Shown: positions 1-8,935 of the stretch, one piece after another
Layout of the letters: every line of letters starts with the position of its first letter
Position numbering within the stretch: the stretch's first letter is position 1
Assembly (NCBI GenBank): GCA_034440635.1
Contig: JAOTON010000385.1
Span: 2,758,501 to 2,822,500 of the forward strand
DNA: 64,000 nucleotides
Origin: Lepas anatifera
Lineage: Eukaryota; Arthropoda; Thecostraca; Lepadidae
Reading direction: 5' to 3'
Notes under the pieces: model-generated
The model's input: the letters and a program-made list of their open reading frames with translations, nothing else
Databases searched by the model: none
What the model was told of the DNA's origin: nothing
Translations under genes and position numbers: made by a program

Positions 1-686
1 AGCGCAGTGTCTAACCTGTGAACATGCTGCACCGCAGTGTCTCCCTGTGAACATGCTGCACCGCAGTGTCTCCCTGTAAACATGCTGCACCGCAGTGTCT
101 TCCCGTGAACATGCTGCACCGCAGTGTTTCCCTGTGAACATGCTGCACCGCAGTGTTTCCCTGTAAACACGCTGCACCGCAGTGTCCCACCTGTGAACAT
201 GCTGCACCGCAGTGTCCCACCTGTGAACATGCTGTACCGCAGTGTCTCACCTGTAAACACGCTGCACCGTAGTGTCCCACCTGTGAACATGCTGCACTGC
301 AGTGTCTCCCTGTGAACATGCTGCACCGCAGTGTCTCCCTGTGAACATGCTGCACCGCAGTGTCTTCCTGTGAACATGCTGCACCGCAGTGTTTCCCTGT
401 GAACATGCTGCACCACAGTGTCTCCCTGTGAACATGCTGCACCGCAGTGTCTCACCTGTAAACACGCTGCATCGCAGTATCTCCCTGTGAACATGCTGCA
501 CCGCAGTGTCCCGCCTGTGAATAGGCTGCACCGCAGTGTCTCGCCTGTAAGTGTGCTGCACCGCAGTGCCTCCCTGTAAACACGCTGCACCGCAGTGCCT
601 CCCTGTAAACACGCTGCACCGCAGTGCCTCCCTGTAAACACGCTGCACTGCAGTGTCTCCTTGTAAACATGCTGCACCGCAGTGTC
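1..686. repeat. 29/30-bp minisatellite, left block
   Basis: About 23 head-to-tail units of 29 bp, or 30 bp where an extra base precedes the CTGTG. The unit core is GCTGCACCGCAGTGT followed by a CTGTGAACAT or CTGTAAACAC segment. The array continues beyond the left edge of the window and resumes at 1087 after a transposon insertion. Short ORFs through the array on both strands are by-products of the periodicity. Confidence 0.95.
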
Positions 687-1078
687 CAGTGGCGGATCTA
701 GCCGGGTGGTTTGGGAGGGGCAAACCAAAGTCGAAAAGCAAAAAAAAAAAAAAAAACGTCGCGCTGTGAAAAATTGCGTTACAATATGCCTTTTCGGTAG
801 GATTTTGGGCACTGGAGATGAAAAGCAAAAAAACGGCAAGGGGTGAAAAATGTGGACTCAAGATACTTTTTTTTCCTATCCAAGCCCCAATATTTACACT
901 GAACTTCACTAATTCTGTTTGAAGTTGAGAGTTGAACCACCAAAATCTTGCTTACAAGCTAAAAAGGAGTCCGGGGAAAAAGGAGGTCGATCGCTTTGGG
1001 GGGGCAAAAACATAGTTTTGCCCCGAGCTTTTCCATTTGGGGGGGCAATTGCCTTTTGCCCCCCTGGATCCGCCACTG
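687..1078. mobile_element. hAT-type MITE inside the minisatellite
   Basis: This 392-bp element begins CAGTGGCGGATCTAG and ends with the near inverse complement CTGGATCCGCCACTG. It is flanked by a perfect 8-bp direct repeat GCAGTGTC (679-686 and 1079-1086), which is part of the minisatellite unit, so it inserted after the array formed. The CAGTG-type end and 8-bp duplication are hallmarks of the hAT superfamily. There is no transposase coding inside, so it is non-autonomous. Related sequence lies at 59.85-60.68 kb. Confidence 0.9.
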
Positions 1079-1086
1079 GCAGTGTC

Positions 1087-1187
1087 TCCCTGTGAACATG
1101 CTGCACCGCAGTGTCTCCCTGTGAATACGCTGCGCCGCAGTGTCTCGTCTGTGAATGTACTGCACTGCAGTGTCTCACCTGTGCGGA
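1087..1187. repeat. 29/30-bp minisatellite, right block
   Basis: About three more, increasingly diverged, units of the array that starts at position 1. The last unit ends at CTGTG, seven bases before the acceptor-like AG of the next exon. The repeat therefore occupies the place where a polypyrimidine tract would be expected. Confidence 0.9.
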
Positions 1188-1194
1188 TTGGCAG

Positions 1195-1327
1195 GATGGT
1201 GGCGGCAGAGCTGGCTCTGGGAATCGTCTTCGTGGCAGTGTGTGTCTCCATTCCGCCCTGTCTGCTCTTCTTCAGTCAAAGCATCGAGAACCTCTTCCTC
1301 CTCAAGAACAACTTCCGCAGTGCAGAT
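1195..1327 (+). CDS. Penultimate exon of an unrecognised membrane-protein gene
   Basis: The exon runs from a possible acceptor (TTGGCAG|G) to a good donor (GCAGAT|GTGAGT) and is open throughout. It encodes about 44 residues: a hydrophobic stretch (ELALGIVFVAVCVSIPPCLL) that looks like one transmembrane helix, then FFSQSIENLFLLKNNFRSAD, probably on the membrane face. The donor is in phase 0 and the next exon opens in phase 0, consistent with splicing over a 954-bp intron. The acceptor is weak because the minisatellite ends just upstream, so the true left edge of the exon may lie elsewhere. I do not recognise the family. The rest of the gene would lie to the left of the window. Confidence 0.5.
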
Positions 1328-2281
1328 GTGAGTACCTCTCAGTGTTCGGTCCGGTGGCTTTGTGGCTATAGGTCTATAGATCTAACTTGTAGGACTATGG
1401 TGACAGCACAGAGTGAAGAGAGCTTAGTTATAATAGCTTAGGTGTAGCTGCAAGGTTTAGGGCATCGTGATATATACGGGTGAGTGTGTATCTATATGTA
1501 CCCGCTAACGGGGACCAAAGTTCGAGAGTTTGTTAGCAGTAATTGATGGATTTTCCGTTTTTCTTCGGGCTCCCCTTTTTATCTAAGCAAAATATTGTTT
1601 GGTTGCGGAAAATGGGTCCCTTGCCGTAGTGTTTATAAGTACAGTAGAAAAAGCTGATCATACTTTCCTATATAGTGACTCCCACACATGGTCACTGCCG
1701 TATCCAGAACACGATAGGTGCTCTACTGGTGCTTATGCTCACCGGACCACCCAAATCAAAGCTAGCTCACAACACATCGTCCTTCTTAGACGGCAGTTGA
1801 TGGATCCAGGGTCTAAGGTGCTGTTAAGAATGCGTTACGTCCAGGAAAATCCAGATAAAATCTAGGGAAGCCCAAACTTCCCGAGTTAATATCGGCTTGA
1901 AACATTCCTTTTCAAGATCACATTTATTGCCAAAAATAATTGCTTTGTCTGAAAGTCATCAATATTTTTAATGATTTTGATCTACCGATGGATGGAGATG
2001 GATTTATTGTTTCTGTTTTGCTACCTTATTGCCCTTTAGCCCTGGCATTCATGAATCCATTTTAATATCCTATCATTGACTTCTAATGCAGGGGTGGCTT
2101 CAGGGGGTGCTGGGGCACAGTAAGGCGTACCGAGATCTTGAACGTGACCACTTGTGCCCCCTGAATCTCTGTCTATGCTGCACGACCCTTTTTGATTGAT
2201 GACTTTAAATAAAACTATGGAGACCATTAATTATATGATGCAATGCTTGGTCGGGAAGAAACGTTCGCTGTGTGTTGCTAG
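1328..2281 (+). other. Intron between the two membrane-protein exons
   Basis: It starts GTGAGT and ends TTGCTAG. Around 2090-2165 it holds a G-rich stretch (CAGGGGTGGCTTCAGGGGG) that resembles the left end of a hAT MITE, with no matching right end found. No other gene is seen. Confidence 0.45.
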
Positions 2282-2544
2282 GTGGACTCAGATGCTACCG
2301 AAGAACCAGACCCATTGGAGGAAGATGACGGAACGCCAGCGCTGACACGGAAACGTCCAGATCCCCCAAGGGCCCATCATCTGAGGGTGCTGCTGGCACC
2401 CCTGTGCTAGCCAGGAAGCGCACAGCCGGAGGAGCAGTGTCAGTCACAGCAGAACATCCACCACAGGAAGGAACACCGCAGACGGATGCGACGCCCGCAC
2501 AACCGGCTAGCCTGGAGGAGGAGCTCAAACCAAAGAACGCCTGA
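2282..2544 (+). CDS. Last exon of the membrane-protein gene (one frameshift)
   Basis: After TTGCTAG the reading GTG GAC TCA GAT opens in the phase left by the upstream donor. It gives an acidic tail (DATEEPDPLEEDDGTPALTR) with a GTPALTRKR motif. Around 2362-2380, in a CCCCC-AAGGG run, the frame shifts. The new frame has GTPVLARKR, a near repeat of the first motif, then a Pro/Thr/Glu-rich stretch to TGA at 2542. The coding length is not a multiple of three. The repeated motif on both sides of the break argues that both frames belong to one disordered cytoplasmic tail, and that the break is a sequencing error, a polymorphism or a recent mutation. Function is not recognised. Confidence 0.4.
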
Positions 2545-3423
2545 GCTGGACGCATAGGGTATCGTTTTTCGTTATTTAATGCGTCTCCATTTAATATGAC
2601 ACATTGGGAGTGGTCCAATAGTCGATGCTGGGCTATTTTCCAAAAGCGCTGCCCTCCATGTTTACGAGTGTACAAGCGACGGGGGGTTCGTTGAATCTGA
2701 TAGACTCAGGTATCCATGGGGAGCGTTCCGATGCAGGCGTGCACTTGCGGCCCTCAGTGTGGCACGGCGGCCACTGAGCGGGTCCGCGACTTTTGTGATT
2801 GACAGAGTGGGCCCAGACTGGGCGACCTGAAATTCAAATCATGTCAGTGTAAGAAGTCTACGCGGTGTGGCAGGAATGGGAAGATGATGTGATGGGGAGA
2901 TGGTGTATCGCAAACAGGGAGGGCATCGTACGTAACAAAGGTGTAGCTCTCTGCCTGTGGAGCAACGGGACGCCCATAGCGCTGACGAGTTCAACCTTTG
3001 GATCAGACCACTTTTGGAGCCTTCACAGCGACACATAAACCCTGTTTCGTATTCCTCTTAGCCCACGCATTGATGGAAGCATACCAGACTCCTCCAGCGC
3101 GGTTGTTAAGCCACTGGCCGTGATAATATGAGGTTTGGGGAGGTCAGAGGCACCTTGCTTCGACTGTGATGGAGAGGGTGCTGAGTTGGTCTCTGCTTCC
3201 ATCCCCTGGGGGCATTTCATACCCGATCTTGTGCATGAACATGGCGCCGATAACGGGTAATTTGGACATATGCTGCGTTCCATACAGCTAATGTTAGTTT
3301 TCATTTTTAAGGGGAAGCACATTAACAGTGACCTCATGTTCTGACTGTGCGCTTAACTGACCTCGTGAAGTTGGAACTGGCCTCTTTGAAGTGAATGATT
3401 CTAAAAATATCCGACATACACTC

Positions 3424-3477
<54 letters not shown>

Positions 3478-4069
3478 TACTGAAAAAAACGGGTAAAAAA
3501 TAACCTCTTTGAAGTCCCATTAAACATAAATGGGCTCAAAACGCTGGAATCACTGTTCGTGAGAAAAGCGATCGTTCCTTCAAACTATTTGTGACTTTAT
3601 CACAGTGGTGTGGATAGCAACTTCAGAAGCAGAGGCTTACTAGAATGGCAGATACTGCAGAATATACCATTTCAGCCATCGAGAAAATAGTTATTTATCG
3701 TTCCAGCACATGATACGAACTTTGATGAAAAATACATGCTTGTGTGAAAAATGCATGGCTGTGTGCGTTTTATGGCCATGAGTCGGTTGTCAGTACCAAT
3801 AAACTGTTATTAATCCAAACCACAATTTTCAAACTTTTAATCGAATCTCATCTCAGTCATTTCTTTCAAGCAGAATACCAAAACGTTGGATACATGCGTT
3901 TTACCTCAGTCAGAATTCATAGTGAACATCCATTAAATGTATATTTCAGATGCCTTACGATATTTCTCGAGAGCTCATTATCTGTAAGCCTTTCAGAACT
4001 TGAACTGGCTCTAAGCTTATATCATATCATGGCTGAGTGAACAGCATAGTGAATTTGGGTAATATCTCG
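2545..4069. other. Non-coding stretch with an (AT)n microsatellite
   Basis: No gene recognised. A pure AT dinucleotide run of roughly 50 bp lies at 3424-3479. No clear AATAAA was found just after the stop of the preceding gene. Confidence 0.6.
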
Positions 4070-4399
4070 TTGGGCTCCGGCCCGTCCTCGAAGCATGCAG
4101 TGGCAGTGCATGTCCAGGCTTGGGATCGGTTCCCCTGAGACGCTCCGGCGCTCAATAGTTTACCCGACGTACAGGTCGGCTGGCAACTGACTGGTGAGAG
4201 GGTGACCTGAGCGGGGCGGCCGTCCCTGTGCTTTGTGGGACGTTAAACTTTGGCTTCTAAATTAACCCTCCGTTGAGGAGTTGCTCGTTCGGGTGGTGGG
4301 GTCGGGGTCTCCGTGACAAGTCCCTTGATGACTTTAGTGAGACTCCGACTCCAGCAGCCTTACCAGGAACAACTTGAACAAAATTTATATAAAAAAAAT
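4070..4399 (+). mobile_element. tRNA-derived SINE, family A, 5'-truncated
   Basis: The body matches the copy at 38674-39036 almost base for base: GCATGCAGTGGCAGTGCATG, then CGGCGCTCAATAGTTTACCC, GGGACGTTAAACTTTGGCTT, GTCTCCGTGACAAGTCCCTT and an A-rich AAATTTATATAAAAAAAA tail. The A-box part of the tRNA-like head is missing here. Confidence 0.85.
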
Positions 4400-4879
4400 G
4401 AGAAAACTGGAACCTTGTTATTTTTTCAGGTCTAGTTAAAAATCAGGATCAAAGATAAATTCAAGCTTGCAGTCAAAACCCATTGATAAAGTACAAAGAG
4501 CTCTAATCTAATCGTTTTCGATAATGCAAACCGCAATTTTTCCGGCAACATTTGTATACGTGCCTTACATTTATGGGCATGGTTTTTTCTGTTTTTATAC
4601 TATACTTATCCGACTCTAATTTTCTACATCGTGCAAGGATAATCTTAGACCAAAGGAAAGTGTATATGACACGCTGAGGCTGACGCACTCCAATCCAATA
4701 GATTTTGAACATCACATAGCGGTAATAGTGATACAAAATTACAAAGTGTGTCAAAACTGATCGGTGGACCTATAATGAAAAGCGTCAACGGGGCAACAAA
4801 GTGGGAACCCGAGCAGCTGCGAAGGGGATACTTCTGGCTGTCAAGCATTCAATAGTTGCGTGGAAATATTTAGCTGTAC

Positions 4880-5128
4880 CAGATGTCAAACCCGGCATAT
4901 TACACTCCCGGCGCTAACGCCGGACTGAAGAGACTCGCCGAGCTCTGTACATACATACAACGCGATACGAGAAGCTTACCACCAGGTGGCCGACTGCGGA
5001 CAAAGATGGCGCTGCTGATCATTATAAGGGCTGTGCACAGGGAGACCGCACAGTGGAGGACGCTGGTTACTGAGATGGTTGCAGCTGGGGGCGTGGCAGC
5101 TGACGGATATCAGGGAAGCATCATATAA
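4880..5128 (+). CDS. Unrecognised coding-like stretch 1
   Basis: This 81-codon open reading frame begins ATG at 4883, just after a TGTACCAG that could be an acceptor, and ends TAA. Composition is protein-like: MSNPAYYTPG, then AGLKRLAELCTYIQRDTRSL and MALLIIIRAVHRETAQWRTL, suggesting an amphipathic helix and a short hydrophobic helix. Third codon positions are G/C-biased, unlike the surrounding DNA. It could be a terminal exon, a retrocopy fragment or part of a mobile element. No family was recognised. Confidence 0.3.
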   Translation, partial: QMSNPAYYTPGANAGLKRLAELCTYIQRDTRSLPPGGRLRTKMALLIIIRAVHRETAQWRTLVTEMVAAGGVAADGYQGSII

Positions 5129-5211
5129 CGGATTGCTGACAGCGAATGTAATGAAAATGTAGCTCGTGGCCATCGTAACCAGAACGACGCGTGCCGATTT
5201 AAAACGGCTCC

Positions 5212-5290
5212 CCGGGGATGCGGTGTTGCAGTGGTAGCACGTTGGACGTCTTCGCCGCTGATTCAGGTTCAAATCCGCAGCGGGAGTACT
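5212..5290 (+). mobile_element. tRNA-like SINE head
   Basis: An A-box-like TTGCAGTGGTAGCAC is followed at tRNA spacing by a B-box-like GGTTCAAATCC. No paired acceptor stem is evident, so this looks like a SINE promoter rather than a functional tRNA gene. Confidence 0.4.
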
Positions 5291-5448
5291 GGATGAGCAC
5301 TTCCTAGACCCAATATGTATTTTCTACGAGACAAAACTTATCAACGTCATATGACATCGGGAGTTGGTGCGTCGTTAAGCCCCACGTCTTCCACAGTACT
5401 TCCCCATACGTCTAAAGACAGCGCGGAATTAATGGTGGCCCTCAGAGG

Positions 5449-5838
5449 TTGTGTTATGTCTGTTCCGAGATTCCGCAGCATTTTTGGGAACGGACGCAGA
5501 TCGCCGTCCATCCGGGGGCCATGCTGCGGGGGCAGCTGGGGGCCACGGCCGGGGGGTGGAGGGGACAGAGGGTCTCGGACCATTGGCTGCATCCGGTCCT
5601 GTCATTAGACGAGTCCAAGCGTCCGACCTATCTCTGGCCGCCTAACGAGCTGCGGGCTGAGGCTCTGGCTGCTTTCGACGTCCTGGTCGGGAACATAGCC
5701 AACACGGAGACGACGGCTGTTCTTCCCTGGCCTCCCGAGTCCCCCACGGTACAACAAAAGGCTGACCGCATCTATCACCCAGCCACGAGTAATGGAGCCA
5801 GCTGCGTCGTTAAAAGGTCGCTGAATGACGCTTGCTGA
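5449..5838 (+). CDS. Unrecognised coding-like stretch 2
   Basis: About 129 codons are open to a TGA at 5836, with strongly G/C-biased third positions and a convincing residue mix: VSDHWLHPVLSLDESKRPTY, LWPPNELRAEALAAFDVLVG, ETTAVLPWPPESPTVQQKAD. An AG at the end of GATTCCGCAG could be an acceptor, which would make this a 3'-terminal exon. It lies 320 bp after stretch 1 on the same strand, so the two may be exons or fragments of one unit, with the tRNA-like SINE head between them. I do not recognise the protein. Confidence 0.35.
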   Translation: MCYVCSEIPQHFWERTQIAVHPGAMLRGQLGATAGGWRGQRVSDHWLHPVLSLDESKRPTYLWPPNELRAEALAAFDVLVGNIANTETTAVLPWPPESPTVQQKADRIYHPATSNGASCVVKRSLNDAC

Positions 5839-6659
5839 CGCTTGCCAATGGAAATAACGACGAGCACCGCAAAAGTTGGTGATGCTTCAGAATTGTGAGT
5901 AAGCGTCACAAATGAATGCATAGTTGTTTTGCTAGATTACAGAAGCTATGCAGGTCATGATCATAACATAACTGACATGAGATATTTTGTACTGATCACT
6001 TTAGGGATATTTTTCATTATTTGCAACGTTCTTTTGTATGTCATGTAGCAAGATCCAATTACGCATAAAAAAGATAAATCGAAGCATTGCTCACATGTGC
6101 CTCGAAGTGAGAATTCAGCTATTGTTATCCTCCGCCTGCTGCCTCGGCTTGTACCGCTCCGGCGTAGGAGAAGATGTTGACGTTATACTTCGCCAACGGT
6201 TTCTGATGTTCAATTGTCAAGCCAAGTCAATAGTCAAAGGAAATCAAGGTCAGTATTCAGGTACAAACATGGGCTTGGATGAAGATGTGATCGGGTATTT
6301 TTCTATTGGATGAAAACTTTGGTGTTGGAGCGCTTTTGGATGTTTGTTTAGCATTCTTTCTAGGCATTCATGTCATCCAACAAATGGTTGTGAACCTACA
6401 AGATTGATGAAGACAGACGTTAGCAAACATTTGAGAACACTCTGTCACACAGTACACTCTTCCACCAGTGGTGTAAGTTCGAACCACATATTGATCTCAT
6501 TTACTTCGCGTAGCATGTAAGCTATCTCTATTCTAATAGCTCTATGAAGGCAAGATATTACCATGCGCATCATGCACCCACAATTTATTTGCCTTCGTCC
6601 ATGTCGGACCCCAAAGCAGTGGTGTTCGTCTCTGTCTGAGTCCCAGGAAACGGCAACTG
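5839..6659. other. Non-coding stretch before the 51-bp array
   Basis: No gene recognised. The last 60 bases are diverged relatives of the 51-bp repeat unit. Confidence 0.5.
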
Positions 6660-8935
6660 TAATGTGGTCGTGACTATCGGAGTCCCGGGGAACGGCACCC
6701 ATTAATGGGGAGTGGTGTCCGTCACTGTGGGAGTCCCGGGGAACGGCACCTATAACCGGGGAGTAGTGCCCGTCATTGTGGGAGTCCCGGGGAACGGCAA
6801 CCACAACCGGGGAGTGGTGCCCGTCATTGTGGGGAGTCCCGGGAACGGCACCTATAACCGGGGAGTGGTGCCCGTCATTGTGGGAGTCCCGGGGAACGGC
6901 ACCCATAACCGGGGAGTAGTGCCCGTCATTGTGGGAGTCCCGGGGAACGGCAACCACAACCGGGGAGTGGTGCCCGTCATTGTGGGAGTCCCGGGGAACG
7001 GCACCCATAACCGGGGAGTAGTGCCCGTCATTGTGGGAGTCCCGGGGAACGGCACCTATAACCGGGGAGTGGTGCCCGTCATTGTGGGAGTCCCGGGGAA
7101 CGGCACCTATAACCGGGGAGTAGTGCCCGTCATTGTGGGAGTCCCGGGGAACGGCACCCATAACCGGGGAGTAGTGCCCGTCATTGTGGGAGTCCGGGGA
7201 ACGGCAACCACAACCGGGGAGTAGTGCCCGTCATTGTGGGAGTCCCGGGGAACGGCACCCATAACCGGGGAGTGGTGCCCGTCATTGTGGGAGTCCCGGG
7301 GAACGGCACCTATAACCGGGGAGTTGTGCCCGTCATTGTGGGAGTCCCGGGGAACGGCACCCATAACCGGGGAGTAGTGCCCGTCATTGTGGGAGTCCGG
7401 GAACGGCAACCACAACCGGGGAGTGGTGCCCGTCATTGTGGGAGTCCCGGGGAACGGCACCCATAACCGGGGAGTAGTGCCCGTCATTGTGGGAGTCCCG
7501 GGGAACGGCACCTATAACCGGGGAGTGGTGCCCGTCATTGTGGGAGTCCCGGGGAACGGCACCTATAACCGGGGAGTAGTGCCCGTCATTGTGGGAGTCC
7601 CGGGGAACGGCACCTATAACCGGGGAGTAGTGCCCGTCATTGTGGGAGTCCCGGGGAACGGCACCTATAACCGGGGAGTGGTGCCCGTCATTGTGGGAGT
7701 CCCGGGGAACGGCAACCACAACCGGGGAGTAGTGCCCGTCATTGTGGGAGTCCCGGGGAACGGCAACCACAACCGGGGAGTGGTGCCCGTCATTGTGGGA
7801 GTCCCGGGGAACGGCACCTATAACCGGGGAGTGGTGCCCGTCATTGTGGGAGTCCCGGGGAACGGCAACCACAACCGGGGAGTAGTGCCCGTCATTGTGG
7901 GAGTCCCGGGAACGGCAACCACAACCGGGGAGTAGTGCCCGTCATTGTGGGAGTCCCGGGGAACGGCAACCACAACCGGGGAGTAGTGCCCGTCATTGTG
8001 GGAGTCCCTGGGAACGGCACCCATAACCGGGGAGTAGTGCCCGTCATTGTGGGAGTCCCGGGAACGGCAACCACAACCGGGGAGTGGTGCCCGTCATTGT
8101 GGGAGTCCCGGGGAACGGCAACCACAACCGGGGAGTGGTGCCCGTCATTGTGGGAGTCCCGGGGAACGGCACCTATAACCGGGGAGTGGTGCCCGTCATT
8201 GTGAGAGTCCCGGGGAACGGCAACCACAACCGGGGAGTAGTGCCCGTCATTGTGGGAGTCCTGGGAACGGCAACCACAACCGGGGAGTAGTGCCCGTCAT
8301 TGTGGGAGTCCCGGGGAACGGCACCTATAACCGTGGAGTAGTGCCCGTCATTGTGGGAGTCCCGGGAACGGCACCTATAACCGGGGAGTGGTGCCCGTCA
8401 TTGTGGGAGTCCTGGGGAACGGCACCTATAACCGGGGAGTGGTGCCCGTCACTGTGGGAGTCCCGGGAATGGCACCCATAACTGGGGAGTGGTGCCCGTC
8501 ACTGTGGGAGTCCCGGGGAACGGCACCTATAACCGGGGAGTGGTGCCCGTCACTGTGGGAGTCCCGGGAACGGCACCCATAACTGGGGAGTGGTGCCCGT
8601 CATTGTGGGAGTCCCGGGGAACGGCACCTATAACCGGGGAGTGGTGCCCGTCACTGTGGGAGTCCCGGGGAACGGCACCCATAACTGGGGAGTGGTGCCC
8701 GTCATTGTGGGAGTCCCGGGGAACGGCACCTATAACCAGGAGTGGTGCCCGTCACTGTGGGAGTCCCGGGGAACGGCACCCATAACTGGGGAGTGGTGTC
8801 CGTCACTGTGGGAGTCTCGAGTAGCAGTTCTTATCCCTGTAGGAGTCCCGGGGAGCGTTGCTCGTAACTGTGGTAGTCCCGGAAGCTGTTTTTGTTACTG
8901 TCAGAGTCCCCGGGAGTGTTGCTGATAAATGTTGG
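6660..8935. repeat. 51-bp minisatellite, about 42 units
   Basis: The unit is 51 bp (17 codons) with core GTGCCCGTCATTGTGGGAGT, then CCCGGGGAACGGCA, a variable box and ACCGGGGAGT. The variable box has three states (CCCATA, CCTATA, ACCACA). Several units are 50 bp through loss of one G. Because the unit is a multiple of three and lacks stops in most frames, several frames are open at once, for example VPVIVGVPGNGTHNRGV on the plus strand. Single-base indels break every one of these frames, so I regard it as non-coding. Units decay from about 8815 rightwards. Confidence 0.95.

Noticed and set aside
11..909. Cys/His-rich ORFs (HCGAACSQ repeats) in the first minisatellite
   Set aside because: They are periodicity artefacts. 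The same peptide pattern appears in several frames and breaks with 29/30-bp unit changes.
6445..8925. Many long ORFs on both strands in the 51-bp array, readable as a repetitive secreted protein
   Set aside because: Period of 51 and lack of stops open several frames at once. Single-base indels switch frame repeatedly, and no signal peptide or unique coding ends flank the array.
6660..8935. Could the array be a CRISPR?
   Set aside because: The units are contiguous with no unique spacers, and the context is eukaryotic.
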